This document shows positions 35,001-47,035 of a stretch of 64,000 bases of DNA, piece by piece. The translations under genes were made by a program, and so were the position numbers. The notes under the pieces were generated by a model. It saw only the letters and a program-made list of their open reading frames with translations. It ran no database searches and was not told where the DNA came from. Every line of letters starts with the position of its first letter. The first letter of the stretch is position 1. This DNA comes from Batillaria attramentaria (taxonomy: Eukaryota; Mollusca; Gastropoda; Batillariidae), in assembly GCA_018292915.2 (NCBI GenBank), contig JACVVK020000001.1, forward strand, positions 1,886,001 to 1,950,000. Direction: 5' to 3'.

Positions 35001-38000
35001 GCCCAACACTGCCAGGAGAGAGCCAAATAAAAGACCAATGGAGATTAGTATGCATGCAACGAAGGTTACTGTTTGCTGTAAGGATTGGGTACAAGGGGGA
35101 CAACCAAAAAAAAAAAAGACATAAATAAATTGTTTATACACACAGCAAAGTCCTGGTAGGATCCCATGGTTGCAATTGAGACGTTGCCGATGGAAGCGCC
35201 ACTGCTTACCGTGGTCTGCGAGAACAGCTCAGTGGCACCGTTCTTGCCGGCTCCCTTTTTACTGGCACTGTTTCTCTGCATGCTCTCTTGCAGCACCTTG
35301 CGCGCCTGACGTAGAGACCGCCTTCGCTGAGTGTGATTCATGTTAGGTGTCTGTGAACATTCAAACAAACAGTGTGAATTTGTTAATCATACCCCCCAAA
35401 ACCATGCATTTGGTAATTTAGTGATATTATTAATTGGTAATGCGAAAGAAAAAAAGAACATATATCCTTGAATTTGGGCAGAAGGATGATACAAATGTGC
35501 CACAAAATATTCCAAAACCAAAAGTCTTTCTCTTGATAAAAATGCATATCATTTCATAATTTGAAACCTTGATAAAATCTAAACCTAAAATCTGCTGATA
35601 GATGTAAACTTGTTTAAAACAGAATGTACTGTACCCATCTGCAGCACTAATGCAAAAAGCTGAAATGTCACCATCACCTTACATGTATTCAGAAGCCATG
35701 CTGATAACATGTATGACAGAAGAGGGAGAAATTGCAATTGCTCAAAATTCGACGACAAATTCAAAAACAGTAACAGAAAAAGTGCCAAAGTGCCCAAAAT
35801 GTTGGTCAATATAAATGTTGTGATGATCAAATGAAAACAAGAAAATACAAAGATTCACTGAAGTTTCTCCTAAACTCTTAAAATGGAAAGAAAATGAATA
35901 AAAATTACAAGAGGAAAATGAGCCTGAGGTGATCCATTGCCAAAATGAATTATAAGTTATATACTATACAATGAACCTTTCCGGTGACACGTCATTTCAG
36001 CGCCACCAATTCAGCGCGACGACTTTTCAGCGCCGTACATTTCAGCGCCAAACGATTAGAGAGAGAGAGAGAGCTAGCTAAACACATAAACTAGCTAATC
36101 ACATTTTTTTAACAAGTTAAACTTTAATGACAAATTATCTAAAACCCATGGTGTCCATTAAAATCACTAAAATCCAAATGGGTCGTTTGGTGTCTCTCCA
36201 TTGTAAAACATGCCTAGTTGGCCTAAAACATGAACGCAAATGCAAGTCCCTCCATCGTGTCCATGAGAGAACGATCTCCTGCATTGTACTGCAGGATTAC
36301 GGTTTTCACACACTTTTTTAAGTCTTTGTACTTTCGCCGCTTCGGGGCAGGAGCCTGACCTCCAATAAGACGCGTAACGTCAGCTTGGATCATCGCTTGC
36401 TCTTTATTGAGGACTGCAATGAGCTTCCACAAATCTGGTGAGACCTCGTACTGATTGCAAAGCAATCAAAAGGATGCCGCTAACAGCCACCCCCTCGCCC
36501 CCGGCTATTCACTCGGAGGGGGAGGCGCTGTATGGCGCTGAAATGTACGGCGCTGAAAAGTCGTCGCGCTGAATTGGTGGCGCTGAAGTGTCATGGAACC
36601 GAACCTTTCCACTTATTTAATCACATTTGCAGAACGCATGCATATATATACAATATTATGTATGTACAAAGGACATTTTTCAAGCAGTCAACTAGTCCTC
36701 AGTGAAGAAAACTCCGGCAAAGTGAAGCTCACTAAATGATACATGTATTTACAAATCAAATCCACATTCCACTTTTCATTCATGTTCACCAAGAATATTT
36801 CATGTTATTGTAGTTTGTGCTCTTATCATCTCACCTTGGCAGATAGAGGCTGTCGACCATAAGGGGATTGGAACACTGAACTGTGCTGAATGCGGCTAAC
36901 AGACGCCGGTGTTCTAGGGGTTTCATTCAACTGTTGTGAGTAAGTCAGCACATGCAAACAAAAGCACTGGTGATGACATGACATGACTTGAAAATAACAA
37001 AGAACAAAAAGTAAAAGATGCCAAGAACCAGAGAGAAAATGTGCAGGTGACAGAAACTGAAGAAGATGAGCATTTCCTGTGTTTTAGGAGCATGAATCTA
37101 TCCTCTAGTCTCTACCGTACGTAGTGATGCTGTGATACTTGGGTTTGTTTTTGTTGTTTTTTCTGCGAATGTACAAACAGCAGACGTCCGAACACCCCCA
37201 AAAAGCTGGATGATGTATTCAATGAGCCTCTAAAGCGCAAGCCATAAAACAATAATATAAAAGCAGGCAAATCATATCTTATTCTTTCTAGTTCAAATCT
37301 GATTGTTGCAGACGCAGCACCATGCGAGTCAAGAATACTTGAACATGCACTGAGGCATCCCAGCAGCTTATCTTCAGATGTAAAATTATATCAATACTCA
37401 GTAGCCTGATTGATGTGTTATATATATATATATATCTACATGTACTGCCATAAACGTAACTGAGAAAGGCGTACAGATTTTATCTTCTCCTCTGACCAGT
37501 GTGAGTCAAAATGCAGAAATGAGTGATGTTTTATCTTATCCGCGCTCTTGAACACAGTAAATGATAGCATGTGAAATAAATGGGGGTTAGTAAAGGGTGG
37601 ACTGATGGAAGAAGTACACCAATCGACGGAAAATAGTACCTTAGAAATAGAATCATACTTGACTTTCACATGTACTGAAACTGAGTTTTCACCCTATTGA
37701 AAGCAAAACAAGGATGGATGAATTTCTATCTGTGAGTGATCAGCAAAAATGAAAGAAAACATGATAAAACCCTAGAAATATATGGACTAAATAACTATAT
37801 CGAACAAATTATAAGTATGTTAAACATGAGCAAGACAAAAGGAAACTGAGATCAAGAACAGTCTAGATCAGTAGGCATGAAAAACATGATACAACTGAAA
37901 GTGTAGAACAAAAGCATTCTCTTTTTTCCAATTTCAACATTTAACACAAATTTTAAAACATTACAGGTAAATCCGAACCCCCCCCACCCCCCTCCACAGG

Positions 38001-41000
38001 TACTCGGTTTAAAGTCAAATAGTGCTGGAGTTCACCAGAAGATATCTGTGCTGCAAAGACAGTAACCAAGCAACATAAATAATTTCCCTCTTGCACTGGA
38101 CCGTCTAATATTAATGACAGTAAAAATTATGTAGTCTACCCGGGACAAAAAATCAAGCTCTTGAATAATGGACCACAGACAGAGCAAACCACCACCAAAT
38201 GAGTCTTATTTCCCATATTCCAATGATAAAGCAGGAGACCAACCTTACGAGCCTTGAGGGGTGTCCTGCCAGGAGTGTTCTGAAAGCGTCGCTTGGCTGG
38301 TGTGTTGGTGGTCGGTTTGCTGCCGAATATCATCTCTTCCTCCATCTGTTTTGCTTTGGTCTTTTGCTGGTGACACACAAGCAAATGCATTAACTTGACA
38401 GGCATCGTTCAAGAGACTTAAACAGATTAGAACAAACCCTAATATGTTATGTATTCACTTTCAGCTTACTTTCTGCTGTGGTTTTCCTAATTTCATTCGC
38501 ATACATGTGTGCAGCATGGATGTTGTTGGAAGGCTGTTTGTTGTAGGTGAATATCTTGGGGAAAAAAGACTACTTATCAAACAGGCTAATTCTATCTTTG
38601 CTAAGCCAACTTACGTTTTAGGACAGTTTCACTCACGAGTGCGCCAGTGGGCTCTAACTACTCCATTTTGATGTCTTGTACAGCTCTCAATGCGATACAA
38701 ATTACAATGTTGTTCAGACTTTGCGGGAGTGGTCGAACATCGAAATTCTCTGACTGTTGTTGCACTCTAGAGAGTTCACTGTGGTCATGTCATCAAGTAC
38801 ATGTACGCTTCTTCTGGTTCAGTGCCAGTATCTTACAGACGCTGTCACTGTCCAGGCGTGTAAGTGGTGTGATGATAGATACCACAAAAACAGCTCGTAA
38901 CGATCAGTGAGCACAAAAATGGTACAGGGATGGATTTACTCAAATATATGCCAATGAGACATTGTCTCCTTGACCAGTCATTTTTATGAGACATTTTCAT
39001 TTTCTATGAGACAATCAAGTTCACCCGCATCACTCTGTCACATGTCTGTGCCGAGAGCCTGTTCCTAAGTGCAGTGACGTTCAGGTTCTGAACGGGAAAG
39101 GACCTCTCGATCGCAGAACTGAGAAAACTGATAACGCGCCAATATTTTTTGAAACTCTTTCGAGCGAGAGTTCCTGGCAGCACGCGGGATAAGTAAGCCT
39201 CATCACTAATATTAGATTAGTGTAACAGACTCTATGACTGACACGGACAGCGCATCTCTGCTTTGCGTTGTCAAGTGCGCTTGTGATGTCTATGCGACAT
39301 TTTATCAAAATATGAGACATAGTCGCACGGCGCGCGAGAAAATCGATCCCTGATGGTAGCACAATATTATTATTATTCAGATCACATGGTTTCATTTTTT
39401 TAAGCTCTGTGTGTGTGTTGTAATGCTTTTCTCCCCCCTCCACCTCCCACCCCAGCTCAACTGCACTCAATCTCTCTTTCCTATTGCACTACAGCAGTGG
39501 TCGAGGTTCAACATGTCACGTGCCAACCTGTTCACAAGACCCGGAAAGTATAGCTTACTCTGTTTTGTTTCTCTTGTTCTTTCTCCCTTCTAAATGTCTC
39601 CCACTGTCGCTGGACGTAATCTGGAAAGGGGACGCCTTCCACTAGGAACTTCTTGCCGGTTTCCTTTTCCCACTCCTCAATCAGCTCTTTCGCTTCGTCC
39701 TCAACCTACAGTCACAGACACAACCTGATCATATTAGTCAACAGCTGAAAGTGAACTGGCGGAAAGACAAAACAAAACCTAAAAAACAGACAGCAAATTA
39801 CACTAAATGCAACCTGTACTTCCTTTCAAGCATGTCCAGAAAGACTGTACATGTACACTGAAACTGGCATAAACATAAACTGGAAACATGCTTCAACTTC
39901 AAGGCATTCTGCACCAAAACACCACCATCTACATTTGCCATAATAACAGCGATCGTCAAATGTGTCAGGACCACGGTAGCCATTCGGGCTACCACCCTGA
40001 ACAAAACTGGTTGCCCGAAAAAAAAATTCTGGAAGCCGGAGTGGCTGCTAGGTTCTGATTCATCTGAGAATTCCTACTCGCGATTCGGGCTACCGCTACC
40101 GGAGTTTTCACTCGCCCGACGGTAAATTTGGTAGCGAAAGCGAGCAGGCGAGCGCATTTGACAATCGCTGTAATAATATGAATACAATTTAGTTATTTAC
40201 TTTGAAGTTGAACATTCTAAAGTTACTTACTCGTGGCAAGTCTTTTTCCAACTTTTTCCTGGCCTTCTCTTCCCTCAGAAGTTTTCCACCTCTATCATTG
40301 AAGAACCTGTTTGGGTCACTGGCCTTTTTCTGAACAATCAAATAAACAGGAATCAAATCAAGACAACACACACGATCATAGACTCATAGTCGTACAGAGT
40401 GACACGCATGCGTTCTGTACATGGTTTTAAAAGGTAAAATGTCTCAGGATGAAACAACAAATTCTTATGATAACCCTTCTTGGCACAGAAGAGACAAAAC
40501 AGTATACTATAGATCAACTGCAACTGACTGCAAAAGCAGCATGATACATCATTACATGTACAATATTTTGTATACATCTGCCAAAGCTTTACTGGGCACT
40601 ATGTATGCCTTGCTCGTACATTAGTACCTCAAATTCCAACATCTCACTCCACAGCTTCTCTCTCTTCTCTAGGAGACTCAGAACCTCCCTGTGTTGTTCA
40701 TAATAGTCTCGCATCTTTTGCAATTCTTGTTCGTGCACTTCTAACAGCTCTTCAGTGTAGTTTTCTGCAACAGACACAAACAAAGTCCTGGAAACTATTG
40801 TATCACACAGAAGTACAAGATTCTCAGAAACTTTTATGGGCAAATATCAATATCTGGAAAATAATTGAAAGCACCGACACTCCACAAAAATACAAGTTCT
40901 CACAGGAAAACAACTGCAACCTAAAATTTAACAGACAGTTCCACTCAGAACATGAACAACATGCCCACCATAACAATTAACATACAGTAACCCTGCCCTT

Positions 41001-44000
41001 CACTGAAGAAGGTACAAGACAAGTCATGTTCATAACACTGCCTCGTCCAGGCGGCAGGTGAGGCACTAGCACCATCTAAAATTTGAGTGGTGAACATGTC
41101 AATATTCTGTCTGCATTGCAACACTTTCAATTTCAAGCCACCAGTATCAGTGACATACGAGCTGGCCAACTCTAACCAGAGAAGCAAGCAAGAGTTTTAC
41201 ATTTGACTTACCATCACAGAAAGGAAGAAAGTTATCGCGCTGTTCTTTGCTGAAATAGCACCGTCCCCACCAGTCAATCAGCTCACGTCGTGTAGCCTCC
41301 ACAAAACGCTGGAGGTTAGCATACTTCAGATGTTCACAACGAATTAGCTCTCCTTGTAATGCAGACACAACACTGTGCTTGTGCCCCTGGTGACGAGATT
41401 CAAAGTCCTTTCGTTCTGCTTCTTCCAGCTCCAGACGGTCCCAGAGACTGCGTACTCGAATCCAAAGGTCGTCCACAGTATGTACGAGCTCCTTATTCTT
41501 CCTGTCCAGCTAAGGAAACAAAGTGGTTACATACATGACATATTATTATTATAAGTAGTAGGAAAAATGTGCCAGGTCAAGCACAGCTGTTTAGTACCTT
41601 ACCTCACAATATTGAATAAGAAGCATGACCTATGCGTGTATTTGCCAAACCAGCAAAGTGATCCTTTAACGTCAGAGGAAATTCAGGAATGGAAGCCAAA
41701 TCGTAAGACTAAACCTCTGTGGTAGAGATAATGATTATTGCAAAAACTAAACCATACAATTTCACTACTGCACTAATTGTAAAAGTTCACCTCTCTGTGT
41801 AAGTTCTTCAGGGATTCCATATTCTCTGCGGATAGCTGGAAAGCATCATCATCTTCACAGATAAGATCACGCTCAAAGGAAGTCTCCGGGTCATAGTCCA
41901 TCTCATTACACAACGCCACGATCTTCTCTTTTGTTGACACAAATTCACCATGGCGTTTCTCCTGGAACACGCATTTTATAAATTTAAATTACCACAAAAC
42001 CCATGCTGACCCCCTTATCTTGACCACTCAACACTGTCACAAAGTTAAGACGGTAACAAAAACGCAGTTCAGGGCACACTTCAACCTAAACTGCCACTAG
42101 TGCCAGTAATGAATGTTCACACCAACCAGGACAAGAAGAGGTTTTGGAATGGTGGAAATGCTCTTTTAAAACTTTTGTCGGTTCGAATTAATAACAAAGG
42201 CATAACATTAACAAAAGCCTGTGTGGAACTCAACGGAAAAACCAGCATTAATCACTAAACCAGTGAATGGAATTGTGTACGGTACAAACAATGAACTAAT
42301 GATCTGATCGTCTGCAGACATACCTTTTCTGCCTCAAGACTTTTCACGTGTGCTTCAAGCTCATGAAGCTGATCGCGAGTGGGTGTGACACTGGACGGAA
42401 CATAGTACGGTGTAATGCATAAAATGTCACAAAGAGTCTGGTCCTTCTCTCGAAGCCTCTTTAAGGTCTGCAGCCGGTCCTGCTTTTCTCTCGTCAGTGT
42501 CTCAAGCTTCAGCCTCAGCTCCTTTTCTCGCTGCACCATGGACATATTTTCTGTCACCTGAACAAAATGATTTCAGGTGAAACTGACAATGAATTTGATG
42601 GACTGAACTGTATAACTAGAAGAATCCCAATCTTATTGAAAACAAGATCTGTCGATACCCTGACCAATGCCCATGTCCGCATCCTTGTTAATAGTGTAGT
42701 TCTGTTATAAACAGGGTTTACTATTACTAGTATTAGTATCAAATATTTGATAAAACTCAAGTAACCATGACTATTATGTTTTTAATCTGTAACTGTTAAA
42801 AACAGGGTTCACTACTAGTACCAAATATTTGATAAAACTCAAATAACTATGAGTATGACTATATATTTAACAATAACAATAACTGTTCCGAACAGTTCGT
42901 TACAAATTTTCATACTTTTGTCTAGTTCTTCAAAGCTCCTGCAGTCATTATTCCAAGATATTTCAAAGGAGATATTTCAAATGCCCATCCCCAAACACCC
43001 CAGATTCACAGACCCACCTCTGATATGGGCTGTTGTTGTTAGAGTCTTGCGAGTTTTCCCCTCAAAGAATAAGAAGCAGAAGGTGAGAAAGGCTGAGAAG
43101 GAGAAGAAGAAGAACACTCTCAGCATAACCTAAATTTATTTAAAATTACCTTGGGAACTGGTACTGCCAGCTCTAGACACAGGTTGGAAAGCTCATCCAC
43201 ATGCCTCTGGATGTTCATGGCCATCTGGTCCCTTAGCTGTTCTTCCTCACTCACCATCTCCTCCAGCAGATTGCAGAGGTGCATGGACACAGTGCCTGCT
43301 CGGTTGCTAACCTGGATTTCATCGATGCCGATCTCATGCCAGATACGGTACAGTTTGTCCAAGGAGACATCCAACTTTCGCATCACCTCCTCCCTCGTAT
43401 GTTTTCTGCTATTACTAACAGACAAAAAACAGTGGTCAATGTCAGTGCTTAAAAAGGTATGTATGACTTAAATTCAAATACAAATAACAGGTATAAAATA
43501 GAAAACTGTCTTTGGACTCACAGCTCGAAACAAAATAAGAATGAAAAATTAAGATTTTATTTCTAAACCAAGAAGACAATATAAAATTGTTTTGGCATCG
43601 CCGCATGCGCAATAACTTACAAAACCCAAAATAATAATTAACTTGCAAACATCACATCTATCACAGCAAATTTATCTGTTCACACACACACACACTACAA
43701 ATAATCCATCTCATACAACCATAGTCCTAAACAAATTACCAAATCATCACATTTAAAAGTACTAAAAGTAAAACATCTAAATCTGTACCAGAAAGTTTTA
43801 CATGAGCAGTGCAAAGTATTAATTTAAAGACATGATACAGCTTTTGAGACTCAGTAACCCTGTGACACCATTACAAATAAGACATAAGACATTATAAGAC
43901 ATAAGACATTTATTAAATTTCCAAAAGAGGAACATTGTAAATGAACTGCCCTCTATTATTAGTCTGAGGAACACGCACCTCAATGGGCCTTTAAACAATA

Positions 44001-44933
44001 GTAAGTAGAAAACATCCATGTATGTACATTTACACATGTGTACAAATCAATACACAAAGACTAATACTGTAATAATAGTAGTCAACCAGGTTTATTCCAA
44101 TGGCATAACTTTCATCCAGTGTCCCTTATTACACACATAAAATTTTATGTGCGTCCTTTACACGGGTTTATTCCGACGGCATAACTTTCATCCAGTGTTC
44201 CTTATTACGCAAATAAAATTTTATGCGAGTCATTTACGCAGAAATTTCAGAATCTGACGCAGAGTTTTCCTGCTGTGCGTCATTTTGAATTTGGCACATG
44301 ATTTTCACAACATGAAAACCAAGAATAATTTAGAATAAAGACGCTGATCACTGGAATTGGCAGCAACAGAGAATTATGTGCCCTGGTCCTCGGTTTTCCC
44401 GATTCATGAACTGATGAATCATAAAGCACGTGCTGCCTTCGATCTTGTAAAAACAATTGGTGCGGTCAATACCTTGGGCCCTTTGATTTTACACAATCAC
44501 CCTCTGAATTTGACAGCGAGAGTCAAAGTAATTCTTCTCCGTTTTGAAAGCAGAAAGGAACACTGTCATCACAGCAGAAAACAGCTCGATCGTCGACTTA
44601 CTTTGAATGATCATGTCCATGATCTTGCCTTGTTATGATCGTGCTCTCCTACTCATAATCGTGATTTGCGATCCATTCATTCAGGCTACGTGTCACTGAA
44701 TATCAAACAGTCAAAAGTAGAAATTTACCAATTTTGGGCTGGGATCTACGTGGAATATAACTGCAACCAATTCGAATAATTTACAAGGAGGGAGAATGAC
44801 CGAACTTTTTTCTTCTTCCGAAAACAATGATCGGTCGATTTGATTCACGCTACCGTTCGTTCCAGGACATCAAATATCAAAGTATGATTTCAGATTAGTA
44901 AGGGAATCCAGTTTCTCACCTAAACGAAGTCAT
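32077..44933 (-). CDS. PRC1: protein regulator of cytokinesis 1 (PRC1/Ase1/MAP65 family)
   Basis: A microtubule-bundling protein that cross-links antiparallel microtubules at the spindle midzone. Coding exons, each with GT-AG sites and matching phase: 44933-44920, 43414-43150, 42557-42324, 41961-41791, 41509-41212, 40764-40628, 40329-40231, 39705-39559, 38366-38244, 36930-36835, 35350-35144 and 32166-32077, with an optional exon at 33668-33589. The total is 626 residues (human 620). Family landmarks: MTSFSNSR start, [43 protein letters not shown], and [18 protein letters not shown] in the microtubule-binding spectrin domain. The tail has CDK-type sites at Thr477 (TPAKRR) and Thr486 (NTPGR), matching human Thr470/Thr481. 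The last exon choice is the least certain part. Introns carry a MULE derivative (35983-36600), a dispersed repeat copy (38598-38872) and a MITE (39946-40171). Confidence 0.92.
33589..33668 (-). CDS. PRC1: optional PRC1 exon giving an alternative C-terminus
   Basis: An 80-bp exon with a strong acceptor (CCTCTTTGCACTGTGCAG) and donor (TCGAG|GTAAAC). It encodes a Ser/Thr-rich peptide starting [20 protein letters not shown]. It starts in phase 0, matching the exon 35350-35144, and ends with 2 extra nt. Inclusion makes the final exon read RKA then stop at 32157. Skipping lets the final exon read [15 protein letters not shown] and on to a stop at 32077. The two forms have equal calculated length (626 residues) but different tails. 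Confidence 0.6.
33669..35143. other. PRC1 intron sequence
   Basis: AT-rich, no further exon supported. A plus-strand frame at 33499-33960 overlaps the optional exon in antisense and shows no domain. Confidence 0.5.
35973..35982. repeat. left 10-bp target-site duplication of MULE element
   Basis: GAACCTTTCC here and at 36601-36610, immediately outside the inverted repeats. Confidence 0.85.
35983..36600 (-). mobile_element. 618-bp Mutator-like (MULE) deletion derivative
   Basis: Long terminal inverted repeats of about 65 bp, from 35983 and to 36600, built from repeated TTTCAGCGCC blocks and nearly identical over CACCAATTCAGCGCGACGAC. A perfect 10-bp target duplication flanks the element; 9-11 bp is characteristic of Mutator-like elements. 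A minus-strand remnant inside (36465-36223) resembles the C-terminus of MULE transposases. The element lies in the PRC1 intron between exons 36930-36835 and 35350-35144. Most of the transposase, including the catalytic core, is gone. Confidence 0.85.
36223..36465 (-). pseudogene. C-terminal remnant of a MULE transposase
   Basis: An 80-codon frame reading [34 protein letters not shown] and [17 protein letters not shown]. From family knowledge this matches the usual end of metazoan MULE transposases (LW..I..L.KEQ, then a K/R-rich KRRKY segment). The start and catalytic domain are absent and the first codon is not ATG. Confidence 0.65.
36601..36610. repeat. right 10-bp target-site duplication of MULE element
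   Basis: Identical to 35973-35982. Confidence 0.85.
38598..38872 (+). repeat. second copy of the dispersed repeat, without RTE insertion
   Basis: Aligns with 953-1058 joined to 4360-4495, and therefore preserves the pre-insertion arrangement (GCTCTCAATGCGATACAAAT against GCTCTTAATAGATACAAT). It lies in the PRC1 intron between exons 39705-39559 and 38366-38244. Divergence between copies is considerable. Confidence 0.6.
39946..40171. mobile_element. 226-bp MITE with ACAGCGAT termini
   Basis: Left end ACAGCGATCGTCAAATG and right end CATTTGACAATCGCTGT are inverted repeats with one mismatch. The flanks are ATAATA-like on both sides, so the target duplication is TA-rich and not resolvable. The interior contains inverted and direct GATTCGGGCTACC-type blocks. 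It lies in a PRC1 intron. Superfamily not assigned. Confidence 0.65.
44088..44240. repeat. two-copy tandem duplication of about 77 bp
   Basis: GGTTTATTCC, GGCATAACTTTCATCCAGTG, CTTATTAC and ATAAAATTTTATG occur in the same order twice, starting at about 44091 and 44165. The ATAAAATTTTAT core of each copy is palindromic. It lies in PRC1 intron 1. Confidence 0.8.
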
Positions 44934-45134
44934 CGTTGCTGCTTTTCACGTCCTGTATGCTGCAAATTATGTTTACATGATTAGAGCATCAAGATTTAGT
45001 TGCCACGACCCGTCACCATTCCATTTGAACTACGCGGTGCAAGAATGGACCTGATTGGTTAGTTTCAAAATTTCCCGTCAGCCATACTGCTTCCGTTTTG
45101 TGACTCACTGTCGAAAGTGAAAGTACGACAGGTG
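44934..45134. promoter_or_regulatory. candidate bidirectional promoter of PRC1 and a divergent gene
   Basis: 201 bp separate the PRC1 ATG from a plus-strand ATG at 45135. The interval holds an inverted CCAAT box (ATTGG at 45054-45058) and a TTTGAA at 45024-45029. TTTGAA matches the CHR element that, with NF-Y CCAAT boxes, controls G2/M genes including vertebrate PRC1. CCGCG lies next to the TTTGAA, roughly where a CDE would be. This is motif-based inference. Confidence 0.4.
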
Positions 45135-45530
45135 ATGATCTTTCTGTTCACGCCAGCGTTTGAGTCCATTGTGTGTTTACTTGCCCTTTCATTTTTGTCA
45201 GTTTCGATTCGGCAACAAATTATAGACGACACAGAGAGTGATGCTGACATACAGCCGACCAAGATATCCACATATCCGTCAGAAAACGGTCACAATTTCG
45301 TCGTTCATTGGCGTCTGCCATGGACGGATGTGCTGTCTGCGATTAGCACACGCATAAAACAGTGGCCTGTTTCTTGCTGGTACGGGTTACATGCACAGTT
45401 ATCCACAAAGAAGTTACACTTACAGTCACAGCAGTTTGTCAACAATTTTTTTAATTGTTTCTCAAAATTATCACATGGCATGACATTGTGTCATGGTCGC
45501 GCTGCATATATAGATTACTTTGTTCTTGTG
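45135..45530 (+). CDS. candidate first exon of a divergent unknown gene
   Basis: 132 codons from ATG to a very good donor (CTTGTG|GTAAGTATAG), ending in phase 0. The N-terminus IFLFTPAFESIVCLLALSF is hydrophobic and may be a signal peptide or membrane anchor. The rest (VVHWRLPWTDVLSAI, LSHGMTLCHGRAAYIDYF) matches no family I recognise. A phase-0 exon candidate follows at 46239-46340 (acceptor GTCATTGCAG, weak donor CAA|GTACGG, encoding AIHELWQRCILEMSHGCRSQ). A strong acceptor at 47462 (TTTCATTTTTCTTGTAG) could start a final exon, but its longer frame is out of phase with the others. Confidence 0.4.
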
Positions 45531-46238
45531 GTAAGTATAGTGCGACAGGTAAGTGCCAATGCACAGTTAGACACCATCTTTTTAATTTTAGTGAGTTTTC
45601 AATATCATCTGGTCTTCGTTTTTAGTTCATGTTATACTATATATGTACAAGCAAATCCATCAGTGTATGCTTTGATTATTGTCATGTATGTAAATATATA
45701 TGTATAGACAGTTGTGTAGCTACTGATCACAAATAGATGTTATGTTTGAAAGAACAACAATAACAACATTTATTCTATCACAGATGGAGTGCATAATTAT
45801 GGTCTATGGCCTCACTGTTGTTGCGTATTGATATTTTGCTGACTGAATAATAAACGTTATGTACAAGCGGCACATGCCAACCCAGCAATCATTCTTCTCA
45901 AGATTCAGAACAGAAGAGCACGGGTTGCTCTCAGTAGCAACATAATCTCAGTTAGTGTCCACAATACTACATCATTGTGAAGTATGAGTTTATGGGGGGG
46001 GGGGGGATTATTTCTACACACTTTAACAAGCGATATCTGATCTCATATGATCATCTTTCATCCTCTCTCCACAAAGCTAGTATGTTGACCCTTCCCCACC
46101 AACCCCCCCCCCCACCCACCCACCCAAACACATGCACACACTAGCTGCTGTAGCCTACTTTATCCACAATGATACCAACAGTAGCTCTCAGCTGCCCTAT
46201 ACTGTTCATAAGGAGCCAGATCTGTTGTGTCATTGCAG

Positions 46239-46340
46239 GCTATACATGAGTTGTGGCAGAGGTGCATACTTGAAATGTCCCATGGCTGCAGATCTCAAAG
46301 AATATGGCAGTACATGTATAATGTGTGTATAAATGAGCAA
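46239..46340 (+). CDS. candidate second exon of the divergent unknown gene
   Basis: 102 bp, phase 0 to 0, acceptor TGTTGTGTCATTGCAG, donor GAGCAA|GTACGG. The phase fits 45135-45530, but the donor is weak and there is no domain. Confidence 0.25.
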
Positions 46341-46954
46341 GTACGGATGCCAACAATGAAACAGAATTATTTCTTGTTACTTGTGATGGGTACTGATTTG
46401 GCAAGATCACGTCATAATACAAATAAAATGCATTTGCAGGCTAATAAGTCGGCTGGTCTGCTGGTTGTGTTACGACCCCTACACGGATGACTCCTGAGTT
46501 TTGGAGCCGCCGTTGACATGCATGCACACCATGCTGTTAAGCATTTAGCCGCCCCTCCCCCCATCACACACACTGACATCTGCCTTTCCTCCCAGCATCC
46601 CTTGCCTGTTGCGACACTAATGTACGGTATGGTAGACTTCTCCTCAGCTCAGTCACATATCCATCTCTTCTAAAAGGCTCATGGCTGCTGCAGGGCTGGA
46701 GTGCGCAGCAGTGAAAGCCTGCTGCCGCTAAGCGCTACGCTATGTGCAGACCTCCACCCTGCTATTCACTCTGGTGCATGCGACAGTATTTCTGTTCTCC
46801 ACGCCGCCAGTCGCAGCCTACGCTTCTTCAAAAGATGGACGCAGGATTTTTAGCGTGTACACTTAGTATTTGTGCATGCATGTGTACACGAGGGCGGGAC
46901 AGGCACCGTAAACAAGTCTGTACGTGATTTTGAAAGGAAAAATCCATCCAAACT

Positions 46955-47035
46955 CAGTTCTGCTCGCCAGGGATTTGAACCAGACGGCTCAGGATCCTAA
47001 GTCGCATATCTTAACCACTAGACCAAATCCCCTTG
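46955..47035 (-). repeat. tRNA-derived SINE-like remnant
   Basis: On the minus strand an A-box-like GGTCTAGTGGTTAAG is followed by a B-box-like GGTTCAAATCC at tRNA-like spacing. The anticodon stem does not fold cleanly, so a functional tRNA gene is unlikely. Confidence 0.45.

Noticed and set aside
46955..47035. Functional tRNA gene
   Set aside because: A- and B-box-like motifs are present but the anticodon stem and acceptor pairing are poor; more likely a SINE remnant.
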